Part shown: in pieces, positions 1 through 8,693 of the stretch
How the letters are laid out: each line of letters opens with the position of its first letter
Position numbering within the stretch: the first letter of the stretch is position 1
DNA from: Salinibacterium sp. NK8237
Lineage (GTDB): Bacteria > Actinomycetota > Actinomycetes > Actinomycetales > Microbacteriaceae
DNA length: 64,000 nucleotides
Direction of reading: 5' to 3'
Assembly: GCF_015864955.1 (NCBI RefSeq)
Contig: NZ_JADYWE010000001.1
Span: 1,922,001 to 1,986,000, forward strand
Notes under the pieces: generated by a model
What the model was told of the DNA's origin: nothing
What the model saw: only the letters and a program-made list of their open reading frames with translations
Database searches by the model: none
Position numbers and translations under genes: made by a program

Positions 1-96
1 GTATTCCACGCACGTATGACTAGCTGTTGCTGTGATCGGCAGCTTAAAGGTCCGTCAAGCTCCAGATAATTTGTCGGGTGTCGCTAGGATCTGAGA

Positions 97-1032
97 ATGG
101 CAGTGAATACGCAACCTTGGGCTCCGCAGAGCTATTTCCGCGCTTGGGAACGAACCATTGATAGTTGGGATTCCCTAGTCAGTGAAATTGACCACGGTAA
201 AGCTATTTCAGGTAACCGAAAGCTTGTGTGGCGCGGGGTCCACAATGACTCTTATGGCCTATTGAGCTCTGCGTACCGACGGTTGAAGGATCTGGACCGC
301 GAGGTTCCTCCGGAGCCACGAATGCGACAACTGGAGACAGAGCTCATAGGAGCTGCTCGAAGCCTTTGGCCTGATCGTGGAGGAAGCGCTCTCGAGACGT
401 TGGCCCATATCCAACATTATGGCGGGCCAACAAGGCTCATCGATGTCAGCCACGACCCCATGGTGGCGGTTTTCTTCGCTACAGAGAAGAAGTTCGACAG
501 TAGAACTCATCTCCCGCTAAAAGATAGAGATGGGCGGCTGTTCGCGTTCCAGGCCGACGATAGAATGATCGAACTCGACAACATGTGGGGAACGCGCCAA
601 CTGCCCTGGTTGCAGGGCGAGGAGAGCATTCCCGGCTGGGAGACAGACCTTCCATTTGTCTGGGACCCACCGCGCGCCCTCAACGAGAGAATCTCAGCGC
701 AAAGTGGCGCTTTTCTGGTCGGCGGGGTGCCTGCATTCCCCCACGGGCAAAACTCTCGTTATCGAATGCCGGGTGCATGGCAGACGGGTGCTATGAAAAC
801 CATGCCTGTCGGCGAGGTAAGGCAGGTATCATCCGTCTCAGTGTTTCTAAAGAGCCTGAACCGGGTGACCCAAGCGGGGTCCCAAGCGGCTTACACGTGG
901 CGGATTGCGGCGGGTGCTAAAGAGGAAATCCGCCAGAAGCTCCATTCGGAATATGAGCTGAATCACGGCTCAATATACCCAGACCTGTTTGGGTTGGCGA
1001 CTTACGCAGCCGACTTTGCCGCGCTTACGTAG
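97..1032 (+). CDS. FRG domain-containing protein
   Basis: The 311-residue protein carries an FRG domain, named for a conserved Phe-Arg-Gly-like motif seen here as LVWRGV (about residues 47-52). It is followed by the diagnostic stretch QHYGGPTRLIDVSHDPMVAV (about residues 106-125). The family is of unknown biochemistry but recurs in phage-defence neighbourhoods and toxin-like genes. No signal peptide or membrane segment is visible, so it is probably cytosolic. It converges on the helicase gene that ends at 1195, with 162 bp of unremarkable sequence between them. The ATG at 97 has only a weak upstream purine stretch. The domain assignment is firm. A role as a toxin or effector of the adjacent defence genes is inference. 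Confidence 0.85.
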   Translation: MAVNTQPWAPQSYFRAWERTIDSWDSLVSEIDHGKAISGNRKLVWRGVHNDSYGLLSSAYRRLKDLDREVPPEPRMRQLETELIGAARSLWPDRGGSALETLAHIQHYGGPTRLIDVSHDPMVAVFFATEKKFDSRTHLPLKDRDGRLFAFQADDRMIELDNMWGTRQLPWLQGEESIPGWETDLPFVWDPPRALNERISAQSGAFLVGGVPAFPHGQNSRYRMPGAWQTGAMKTMPVGEVRQVSSVSVFLKSLNRVTQAGSQAAYTWRIAAGAKEEIRQKLHSEYELNHGSIYPDLFGLATYAADFAALT

Positions 1033-1194
1033 CGCTAGCTTGCTTGGGTCAGTTCCCACGTTGCGCGGCTAACTTAGATTCTGTTGGATAGAGGGCGTAA
1101 CTCTTGGACCCCTGTATCGGACGCGCGAAGGAATGGTCATTTTACCAAGCGTTTCTCGCGTTGTCTGCTCAGTGACAACCTGTTTTATCGAGCA

Positions 1195-4074
1195 CTAATC
1201 GCTCACCTTCCAACGAATCGTAAACAGCTGCTCGGTGTGCTGGGTGCCCTTCAATGACTGCTCAATAAGGTCCAAGTATTTGTCGGCCTCAGCGCGAAGC
1301 TTCCTGCGCGTCTCTCGGAAGTCTTCATCTGCATCCTCGACACGCTGCTCCCATCTGCGCGCTTCCTTCTTCAAACGCAACTGTTCCATCGGGTCGTGAG
1401 CCTGGCGAGCAAGCCTGCGCGACTCTTTCTCTTTCGCCCGATACTCTCGGATCGAGCTTTCAAGCTCGGCTTTCCGGTCCTGCTGGTTGCGATAAATCAG
1501 TTCCTCTTGTTGATCGTAATAGCGAGAGTTGCGTCCCTGGACTTCCTTCTCCAGCTCTGCTCGGCGAGCATCCAAGTGCGGTACAAACTTTGATTCGTCT
1601 ACCGCAACTGGTGTCTCGCTCAATCCCATGCAAGCGAGATCAAGGATGTCGGCGACATACTCGTGGTCGAGCCAATCCCCATCATCGGTGATGGCTCCCG
1701 ACAGCATGTACGACTCGGACACGTCGTCGTGTTTGGCCTTCATGCTGAACGTCACCAGCCCGACAGTCAACTCACCGCTTCGACCTTCGAGTGTCTTGAC
1801 CGCTGCGCTCGCACGGGTTGAAGCACTGAGGCTGAAGACGAGTTCGCGGCCAGGGGTGTCCCGCCCCTTTGCTTCTTCCAGTAGATACTGGGCAAGGGGG
1901 CTTGCGTATCGGTACTGGTGAGCGTTGTCGAGGGGCTGTGACTTGAAGTAGTAGCGGCCAGTTGGGGCCTCGCCGACAGGTGAGTTATGCAGTAAGAAAT
2001 TGCGGCCATCGCCTTCAAAAGTGGCAAGCCCGTCCAGCTCGTGCCGGGTGACAGCTAGAAGTAGTCGTTCGAACTTGTTGAGTACCTCACCGGACTCGGT
2101 ATCGTACGCTTTCAACCGGTCTTGAACGTGTGGGTCGAGATTGTCGAAAACCTTCGCCTTGGCCTGTGCCATCTCGCCGGAAATCTCGCCGGCATATTCG
2201 GTCTCTAGCTGCTTGAATGCTTCGTTGAGTTCACCGGCTGTCCGACAGCTTGTCAGGATGTTGCTGATCGTCTTCTCGAAGTCGAGGCCGTCCTCGATCG
2301 CACCGAGGACTTCATCGCTGGCGCCGAACACACTCTCGAAGAGGTGGAACTTATTCGCCAAGAGTTCCAAGATCCGCTGCTCGGCAATGTTGCCCTTGTT
2401 CGAGAAGTTCACAACCACAACGTTGTGCTTCTGTCCGAATCGATGTGCGCGACCGATGCGTTGCTCAACTCGTTGCGGGTTCCACGGCAAGTCATAATTG
2501 ACGACCATCGAGCAGAACTGCAGGTTGATGCCTTCTGCCGCAGCCTCGGTGGCAATCATGATCGTGCCCTCGGTGCGGAAGTAATCGACCAGTGCCTTCC
2601 GTCTGTCAGCGGCAGGGATCCCAGTGATCAAGTCCCCGTCTTTATTGGCCTTCAACCACGCCTGATAGATCGCGGTCGACTCTGGCGAATTGTTTGACCC
2701 GTTGAACAACACAAGCCCATCGCCACGACCAATATTCTGGAGATGGGCTGCGATGTATTCTTGCGTCTTAGTAGAATCAGTGAAGATGATCGCTTTCTGC
2801 GGTGCACCTATTTCTTTAAGTCGGGCGAAGCCCTGATCGAGTGCCTCACCAAGCTTCGCGGCCTTTCGGTTGACCGTGATGGAACGTGCCAAGCGAGCGA
2901 ATTCACGAAGCTCGGCCACTTCGGCTTCTATTCGCTGCCGCAGAGTGGGGTCGGGTGCAACATCAGAGCCGGGGCCGAATGCGTCCTCGTGGATCTCCTC
3001 GGCTTCCTCGATCTCGTCGCTCGTCAGATCATCGTCAAGGAACAGTCCGCCACGCGCGTCGCGTCGCTGTCCAGCCTCAAGCTCACCAGCAAGCCTGTTG
3101 GCGATGTTCTCCAAGGTGCTTGCCACCGCGAAGGTCGATGAGCCGAGCCGTTTGCGGATGATTAGGGCAGAGAGGTGACGCTGCGAGCCGGCGAATGCCA
3201 ATAGCTCCTCGCGCTGCAAGTAGTCGCTGACAAGATCGTACAACCGCACCTCGTCGGGCGACGGCTCAAACTCGACCGTCAGCGGCAGGCGCTTGGTGAA
3301 ATGGATGTACTTGTCTGCATCCCGACGCAAGGTGCGTTTTGAGATCGTCGCCACGCGGTCAGCCAGATCGTCGCCCGAATGATCTCGGTTCTTTATATAT
3401 CGCTCACGAAAAGCATCTAGCGAATAGAAGTAGTCCGGGCTGAACACCGAAACCAAGCCATACAACTCTTCGAGCCGATTCTGCAGCGGAGTCGCCGTTA
3501 GCAGGACTGTCTTTGACGCGCCTGAGATGAGATGTGCGACTGCTTCCGACACTTTGGCTTTGCCATTCCAGTGGTTTCGTAATCTGTGAGCCTCATCAGC
3601 AACGACCAAGTCCCACGACTTCAGAAGCGACTGCTCGTGGCGCAGCACAAACTCATACGAGCAAATCAGCACCACAGGTGAGTGAGTTCCTGCGGGCGAG
3701 AGCAGCTTGCCCTTCGACTTGGCATCTAAGAGCGCGGAAGGGATTAGGAACTTCTCGTGAAGCTCTTGTTGCCACTGCTGCCTCAAGCTCGACGGAGCAA
3801 TGATCAGAATGTCGCGCTTGCGTTCGGCCCAGTACTGCGAAATGACGATGCCTGCTTCGATCGTCTTACCTAGGCCGACTTCATCGGCGAGAATAACGCC
3901 CGGTAGGAAAGGGGTCTGCAGCGCAAATAATGCTGCATCGATCTGGTGTGGCTTCGGTTCCACCTGAGCATCGAACAAGAGGCCGGCAAGTTTGCCCACG
4001 TGGTCGTTTGCGTAGCTGCGTTGGAGTTCGTGGGCGAAGTACTTTGCCTGGTATTCGTTGAGCGGAACGGTCAC
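1195..4074 (-). CDS. SNF2/RapA-like DEAH helicase with C-terminal coiled coil
   Basis: A 959-residue superfamily-2 ATPase of the SNF2/RapA type. From the GTG at 4074 the motifs are GLGKT (about 67-71), DEAH (about 160-163), a TATPLQNR motif III, and a motif VI QRIGRAHRFGQ near residue 540. The last 120 residues (about 838-935) are charged and heptad-like, and look like a coiled coil. Architecture and length resemble the helicases of defence systems such as DISARM DrmD, but no DISARM methylase is present. The frame is open upstream to 4404, but that would overlap the divergent mcrB gene. The GTG at 4074 has a GGAG 8 nt upstream and begins with VTVPLNEYQAKYFAHEL, which looks like a family N-terminus. 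It is translationally coupled to the small ORF 4071-4169 through a GTGA overlap. Confidence 0.85.
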   Translation of the reverse strand: MTVPLNEYQAKYFAHELQRSYANDHVGKLAGLLFDAQVEPKPHQIDAALFALQTPFLPGVILADEVGLGKTIEAGIVISQYWAERKRDILIIAPSSLRQQWQQELHEKFLIPSALLDAKSKGKLLSPAGTHSPVVLICSYEFVLRHEQSLLKSWDLVVADEAHRLRNHWNGKAKVSEAVAHLISGASKTVLLTATPLQNRLEELYGLVSVFSPDYFYSLDAFRERYIKNRDHSGDDLADRVATISKRTLRRDADKYIHFTKRLPLTVEFEPSPDEVRLYDLVSDYLQREELLAFAGSQRHLSALIIRKRLGSSTFAVASTLENIANRLAGELEAGQRRDARGGLFLDDDLTSDEIEEAEEIHEDAFGPGSDVAPDPTLRQRIEAEVAELREFARLARSITVNRKAAKLGEALDQGFARLKEIGAPQKAIIFTDSTKTQEYIAAHLQNIGRGDGLVLFNGSNNSPESTAIYQAWLKANKDGDLITGIPAADRRKALVDYFRTEGTIMIATEAAAEGINLQFCSMVVNYDLPWNPQRVEQRIGRAHRFGQKHNVVVVNFSNKGNIAEQRILELLANKFHLFESVFGASDEVLGAIEDGLDFEKTISNILTSCRTAGELNEAFKQLETEYAGEISGEMAQAKAKVFDNLDPHVQDRLKAYDTESGEVLNKFERLLLAVTRHELDGLATFEGDGRNFLLHNSPVGEAPTGRYYFKSQPLDNAHQYRYASPLAQYLLEEAKGRDTPGRELVFSLSASTRASAAVKTLEGRSGELTVGLVTFSMKAKHDDVSESYMLSGAITDDGDWLDHEYVADILDLACMGLSETPVAVDESKFVPHLDARRAELEKEVQGRNSRYYDQQEELIYRNQQDRKAELESSIREYRAKEKESRRLARQAHDPMEQLRLKKEARRWEQRVEDADEDFRETRRKLRAEADKYLDLIEQSLKGTQHTEQLFTIRWKVSD

Positions 4075-4169
4075 AGCGTGCGCTCCGCAACTGTCACAAG
4101 CAATCGCCCGGGACTCAACAAAGGAACTTCGCTGAAGTGCGGAAATTTGAGTTGAGATCGCTCGTCCAT
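4071..4169 (-). CDS. 32-codon leader ORF coupled to helicase gene
   Basis: A short reading frame starts at ATG 4169 and stops with TGA at 4071-4073. It is preceded on the minus strand by a very strong purine-rich ribosome site (GGGGAGGAGGGATCG before the ATG), better than that of any gene around it. The product would begin MDERSQLKFPHF and has no recognisable domain. Its stop overlaps the helicase GTG as GTGA, the classical geometry of translational coupling. It could be a regulatory leader, a tiny protein, or the remnant of a frameshifted longer N-terminus. The frame is +1 relative to the helicase, so a sequencing indel is a fourth possibility. Being too short for homology judgement, it is called on signals only. 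Confidence 0.45.
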   Translation of the reverse strand: MDERSQLKFPHFSEVPLLSPGRLLVTVAERTL

Positions 4170-4383
4170 CGATCCCTCCTCCCCATTGTTGTGACCCGCT
4201 GAGAGGCCACAGATATCCTCTCAGGTTATCGGTGCCTGCCGAAGCTGACCTGTCCCACTTCGGGTGGTTTCCGACGATCAACCAGATCAACGCGACGTTG
4301 TGAACTGTGCCGGATAAGGTGAATCGAATCACGCGCCTTGCATAGGTCACAGCAGACAACGTTCGGATCCCGAGGAGAGCTCC

Positions 4384-6540
4384 ATGGCAGACAAGATACT
4401 TCAAGGTCGACGGATCCAGGCCACGCTGGAACTTCTAGCAGATGCTCAGACGCCGTTGAACCGAAGCACAGTGTGGGCAGCCGTTAGCGAGCGATTCCCG
4501 CTCGAGGGCGACGAGTTCGAGCTCAACACCAGCGGCACTCCACGCGGTGAGACGAATTGGGCGTTCGCGACAAGCTACCTCCCAATCGCAGGCTGGATAG
4601 ATAAGGGGCACAATGCATGGACAATCACAGACGAAGGGCGAGAAGCGCTCTCGAAGTACGCCAATCCGACTGACTTCATCGACGTCCCGCGCCGACTCCA
4701 CGCGCAATGGCGACGTGGTAACAAACAACAACTTGAGCGCGATCTGTCTGAACGTGTGATGCCCCAAGATGAGGCACAAGAGAAGGTAATTGAAGGTGCG
4801 CGCCTCTACGTCGATCGCGCGCTGACCCGCGGAGAGTCAGTTTTCGTGCCAGGGCGTCAGTTGTGGACCGAAGCGGTCACCGGGGAACTTGAGGCCCACT
4901 TCGTAGCTGCCGAAGCTATTCCAGGGAAAACCTTCATGGAGCAAGTCGCTATACAGCTCGCAGAAGTGAGTGATGATGCGAAACTTTTGATGGCCGAACT
5001 AGTCGCGTTCCAGCTGCTCCCGGCGAGCACGGACTCGATCGGGGAGCAGGCAAAGCGAGCTCGAGTCAACGGCATCCTGCAACTGATGGAGCACCCTGTG
5101 CTGATCCCTGCGGAAGTTGACTCCGTATTCCCCTTTGGCTCGTTCAACCCTGGTATGCGCATGGCCAACAACCTCGGTGCTGCAATGACGATTATCGTCA
5201 ACTTTGCGATTGCTTGGGTCCGAATTCCGGAAGAGGAAAGGGATGAACTGCTGACAGATCCGTGGACTTTCCGGGACTGGATTCTCACAATTCCCGGTGA
5301 GCGGTTTCCGTCTCAGCGGCACGCACTTGAGTACCTCATCCACCCTGCGTTTTTCGTCTCGATCGTGTCAAACGACCACAAAGAACTCATTCGTGAGGCA
5401 TTCATCGGAGAAATCGCGACTAGCACGAACGATCTTGATCGCGACCTACTAGCGATCACAGTTGCTCTCCAGGTGAAGTCCGGAGCGCCGATTAGCTACT
5501 ACAGCAGCGAACTCCGGCTGATTTGGGACAAGGCCCATGATTCGCAGACCGCGGACTTCAACAATCCAAACGAATCCGCGCCGGATGACGACAGTGCAGA
5601 CGAACCCCTCGTCGACCCAAAGCAACGAACTCCGTTCGCCGTCGCCGACGAGAAACTTGCAGCCGCAGTCCTGACCGAGCCCAAGTGGCTCCAAAGCGTT
5701 CTGGATCTTCTTTGGCGTCAACGCCAAGTGATTTTTTACGGACCTCCCGGTACAGGTAAGACGTTTCTTGCTCGAGCCATCGCAGGGCACATCTCCGACG
5801 GCGCTGATCCTGTCATCGTCCAGTTTCATCCCAGCTATTCATATGAAGACTTCGTCGAGGGGTATAGGCCAGTTGTCAAGGAAGACGGACTTGTTTATGA
5901 GCTGGTCCCTGGTCCTTTCCTCGAGATTGCGAAAAGTGCAGCCAAGAACCCCGAACTCAACTATGTACTCGTTATAGACGAGATTAATCGAGGCAACATT
6001 GCCAAGGTTTTTGGCGAACTCTACTTTCTTCTTGAGTACCGAGACGAGAAAATGAAGCTTCTCTATCGGTCAGAACACTTCGCGCTACCGGAAAACGTTT
6101 ACATCATCGGCACGATGAACACCGCAGATCGTTCCATTGCCCTACTAGACGCCGCAATGCGACGTCGATTTGCCTTTGTCGAGCTGCACCCTGATGAGAA
6201 GCCCACAGCTGGACTTCTCGATCGATGGCTCGATGCGAGGGGGCTTGATCGTAAGGTGGGTCAACTATTGACCTCTCTTAACGCGAGCATTAATCACCGC
6301 GACGCAAGGATTGGTCCTAGCTACTTCATGCCTGGAGACGGAGATCTCTCAGAGGATCGGCTTCGCGAGATATGGCGCTACCAACTTTTGCCACTGCTCG
6401 AAGAGGCGCACTACGGCGACGGCTTAGATATCGTGGCGCGTTTTGGGTACGACGCCATCAACCGCAAAGCTCAGTCGAGTTCTGTGTCAGTGACTCTTCC
6501 CGTTGTCGAAGAGGTGCCGGATGCTATTGCAGGGCCCTGA
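4384..6540 (+). CDS. mcrB: McrB-type AAA+ GTPase subunit of restriction system
   Basis: This 718-residue protein is the motor subunit of a McrBC-type modification-dependent restriction endonuclease. The AAA+ module lies at about residues 440-690, with Walker A FYGPPGTGKT near 451-460, the Walker B region VLVIDEINRGN near 530, and the McrB-specific guanine-recognition signature MNTADRS near 578. The N-terminal 110 residues look like a winged-helix/Mrr-N type fold, and residues 110-430 are probably the target-recognition region. Its reach differs from E. coli McrB, so the recognised modification cannot be predicted. GAGGAG lies upstream of ATG 4384. The downstream mcrC overlaps it by 20 bp. It is divergent from the helicase, with about 214 bp shared upstream of the leader ORF. 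Confidence 0.92.
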   Translation: MADKILQGRRIQATLELLADAQTPLNRSTVWAAVSERFPLEGDEFELNTSGTPRGETNWAFATSYLPIAGWIDKGHNAWTITDEGREALSKYANPTDFIDVPRRLHAQWRRGNKQQLERDLSERVMPQDEAQEKVIEGARLYVDRALTRGESVFVPGRQLWTEAVTGELEAHFVAAEAIPGKTFMEQVAIQLAEVSDDAKLLMAELVAFQLLPASTDSIGEQAKRARVNGILQLMEHPVLIPAEVDSVFPFGSFNPGMRMANNLGAAMTIIVNFAIAWVRIPEEERDELLTDPWTFRDWILTIPGERFPSQRHALEYLIHPAFFVSIVSNDHKELIREAFIGEIATSTNDLDRDLLAITVALQVKSGAPISYYSSELRLIWDKAHDSQTADFNNPNESAPDDDSADEPLVDPKQRTPFAVADEKLAAAVLTEPKWLQSVLDLLWRQRQVIFYGPPGTGKTFLARAIAGHISDGADPVIVQFHPSYSYEDFVEGYRPVVKEDGLVYELVPGPFLEIAKSAAKNPELNYVLVIDEINRGNIAKVFGELYFLLEYRDEKMKLLYRSEHFALPENVYIIGTMNTADRSIALLDAAMRRRFAFVELHPDEKPTAGLLDRWLDARGLDRKVGQLLTSLNASINHRDARIGPSYFMPGDGDLSEDRLREIWRYQLLPLLEEAHYGDGLDIVARFGYDAINRKAQSSSVSVTLPVVEEVPDAIAGP

Positions 6541-7726
6541 AGGGCTGCCGTTCGTTCTCAAAGAGGCGCACACAGAGGATGACGTTGACCTCGACAGCGC
6601 TACCGCGGCTGCGATCAGCAACCTAGGCATAGCTGCGGTGATGCCGGTGGGCCCAGAGTCGTGGAGAATCACCAACATTCGCAGGGTTGGGACAGTCCGC
6701 CTCGGCTCACGCGAAGTCCGCATCGCGTCGAAAGTACCCGTTGCACAGCTTTTCCACCTTCTTGCAGTCGGACAACAGTGGGGGGAGTGGCACCAAGACA
6801 TAGTTAAACTCGACCAAGCGACGGACCTCTACCCCGCAGTTTCTGAGGCTTTTTCCGCTGTCGCCGCGCAGGCGCTAAGCGGAGGGGTGTTGCGCGACTA
6901 CTGCGAAGTGCAATCGGCAGAGCCTACTATTCGTGGACGTTGGCTGGTCGGCGAACAGATTAGACGCCGTCACGGCTTGCCGCTGCCCGCCGAACTCCAA
7001 TACGACGAGTACACGGCGAATATTCCGGCAAACCGTTTGATTAGATCGGCGGCTCGACGTCTTTTGGGCCTCGGTGGTATTTCACTGGCGGCGCGGGCTC
7101 GCGTCATGCAAATTGATCGGATGCTCGGCGAAGCGGACCTGCTTATTCGCGGCGACCAGATCCCTGTCGTGCAACACAACCGGAACACCGAACGGTATCG
7201 GGCGGTTCTGGGCTTGGCGCGCCTAATTCTTACCGGCGGTTCACTAGACCACCGAGTCGGTGGATTTGCCTCCGCAGGCTTTTTGCTCGATTTGGCGGCA
7301 GTCTTCGAGAGCTTTGTGGAGCACGAGATGCGACGCTCCGCTGCACGCTTCGGCGGATCCATCGTGGGCCAAGATGTTACAGGGCTCGATGTCGACGGCA
7401 AGGTCGAGATCAGGCCCGACATAGTCTGGAAAATAGACGGACAGGTGCGTGCTGTTTTTGACGCTAAATACAAAGCCGAAAAGCCAGCTGGGTTTCCCAA
7501 CGCAGATATCTACCAGATGTTGGCCTACTGCATTCGACACAACGTGCAGACTGGCCACCTCGTATACGCGGCGGGCAACGAAATGCCAGCGCGGTACACG
7601 ATCGCACAGGCAGGAATTACAGTCGTCTGCCACGCGTTAGATCTCGACCGTTCGCCAGACGAATTATCGGCGCAGATTGATCGGATCGTGGAGGCTGCGC
7701 TGCCGGCGGGCAACGGAGTAGCTTGA
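6521..7726 (+). CDS. mcrC: McrC-type nuclease subunit
   Basis: The 401-residue partner of McrB, a PD-(D/E)xK nuclease. The C-terminal part contains RPDIVWKIDG followed by VFDAKYK (about residues 290-316), the catalytic D...DxK arrangement, then an ADIYQMLAYC helix typical of the fold. The N-terminal half matches the McrC β-barrel/adaptor region in general layout. Two in-frame ATGs are possible, at 6503 and 6521. The 6521 start (MLLQGPEGLPF) has GAGG 6 nt upstream and gives a shorter, 20-bp overlap with mcrB, so it is preferred. Co-translation with mcrB is expected from the overlap. Confidence 0.92.
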   Translation: MLLQGPEGLPFVLKEAHTEDDVDLDSATAAAISNLGIAAVMPVGPESWRITNIRRVGTVRLGSREVRIASKVPVAQLFHLLAVGQQWGEWHQDIVKLDQATDLYPAVSEAFSAVAAQALSGGVLRDYCEVQSAEPTIRGRWLVGEQIRRRHGLPLPAELQYDEYTANIPANRLIRSAARRLLGLGGISLAARARVMQIDRMLGEADLLIRGDQIPVVQHNRNTERYRAVLGLARLILTGGSLDHRVGGFASAGFLLDLAAVFESFVEHEMRRSAARFGGSIVGQDVTGLDVDGKVEIRPDIVWKIDGQVRAVFDAKYKAEKPAGFPNADIYQMLAYCIRHNVQTGHLVYAAGNEMPARYTIAQAGITVVCHALDLDRSPDELSAQIDRIVEAALPAGNGVA

Positions 7727-7802
7727 TCTTGGTAGCTCTGGATTTCCGGGCCGTGATCGTTCCAAGAGTTCTCGGGCACGCTTGCCCAACGCGCTCGCCC
7801 AA

Positions 7803-8648
7803 TTAGTTCCCGACGCTGTGGAATCGATGTTGCCCCGAGAACCAAAGGCCGGTTTCTCGAGAACGCCGGTAACTCCCAAGGAACCCAATCGGCTTGACGA
7901 ACACCTCGATGTTCCAACTCCGCCCACCGGCGAGCTCGGGCAGTCCAGCTCCTAGCTCGGCAAGTCGCGCGTACCAACCGTTGATCGAATCGGCCACAAA
8001 GACTGTTTTGCGATTTTTCTGATCGACGCCAAAGAGTTGGGCTCGGGTCAACGGTTCATTCAGATCGCCAAAGGAGCCGCCAACCGATGGAGCGCCAGCG
8101 TGGTGGCCACCCCAAAGGTGCATTGGGTCGCTCCCGCCTGTCCAAGGACTTGATCTAAGCGCTTCGCGGAACTTGTTGGCCCATTCTTCTGGAACCGGCA
8201 ACGGTTGAAGATCGGGCGCTTTTGCCCAAGAGCGTAAGGGCAGGATTGATTGTTCGGCCAAGTGCTCCATCTGTTGGAAAGACCACGCTAGGTATCCGGT
8301 GAGCGTCTCGTCAAAAAACCAAATGTCTTTGATCAGGGCGAAGCGCGGGTCGTCGGTCGGCAACCCCTGCTGAAACCACCACAGCAAACCTTTGTCATGG
8401 CGGGTCCACCCGAAGGAGTACGTAAGAAATGACTGGAGTGCGGTGTAGTAGGCCAAATTCTGACGAAAACGTCGATCGTAATTCTGATGGTCGTCCGAGA
8501 TGGTGTCCGGGGACGCGGGCATGACCAGACCATGCTCAGGGTCCGCCAAACAACGGTAGGGCATTGCAATCGCCCACTCCCAAGGAAAGTCACCCGCTCC
8601 GATCGGGACTTCGGCCCGGTTAGTCTGACGTCTCCAGTCAACAGTCAC
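7803..8648 (-). CDS. hypothetical tryptophan-rich protein of the defence island
   Basis: I do not recognise this 281-residue protein. It is soluble-looking, with no signal peptide or membrane segment, and unusually rich in tryptophan (15 of 281), including FPWEWAIAMPYR near the start and GLLWWFQQGLP in the middle. The GTG at 8648 has an excellent AGAGGAG site 7 nt upstream, so the start is well supported. It converges with mcrC (75 bp between the stops) and shares the lower GC of the block. A GGGCA/TGCCC mini-hairpin at 7774-7787 lies between the two. Membership of the defence island is inferred from position and composition only. Confidence 0.7.
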   Translation of the reverse strand: MTVDWRRQTNRAEVPIGAGDFPWEWAIAMPYRCLADPEHGLVMPASPDTISDDHQNYDRRFRQNLAYYTALQSFLTYSFGWTRHDKGLLWWFQQGLPTDDPRFALIKDIWFFDETLTGYLAWSFQQMEHLAEQSILPLRSWAKAPDLQPLPVPEEWANKFREALRSSPWTGGSDPMHLWGGHHAGAPSVGGSFGDLNEPLTRAQLFGVDQKNRKTVFVADSINGWYARLAELGAGLPELAGGRSWNIEVFVKPIGFLGSYRRSRETGLWFSGQHRFHSVGN

Positions 8649-8693
8649 TTCGTTCTCCTCTATTTAACGGGCTGAAATTGAAACGCCGCGTGT

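Noticed and set aside
1033..1194. Terminator or small gene between the FRG and helicase stops
   Set aside because: Only short imperfect dyads are seen and no frame with a start signal.
4075..4404. Upstream extension of the helicase frame by 110 codons to 4404
   Set aside because: It would overlap the divergent mcrB start, includes non-coding-like sequence without a ribosome site, and the family-like N-terminus begins at GTG 4074.
6503..6520. McrC start at ATG 6503
   Set aside because: ATG 6521 has a better spaced GAGG and gives the shorter overlap with mcrB; the six extra residues carry no conserved motif.
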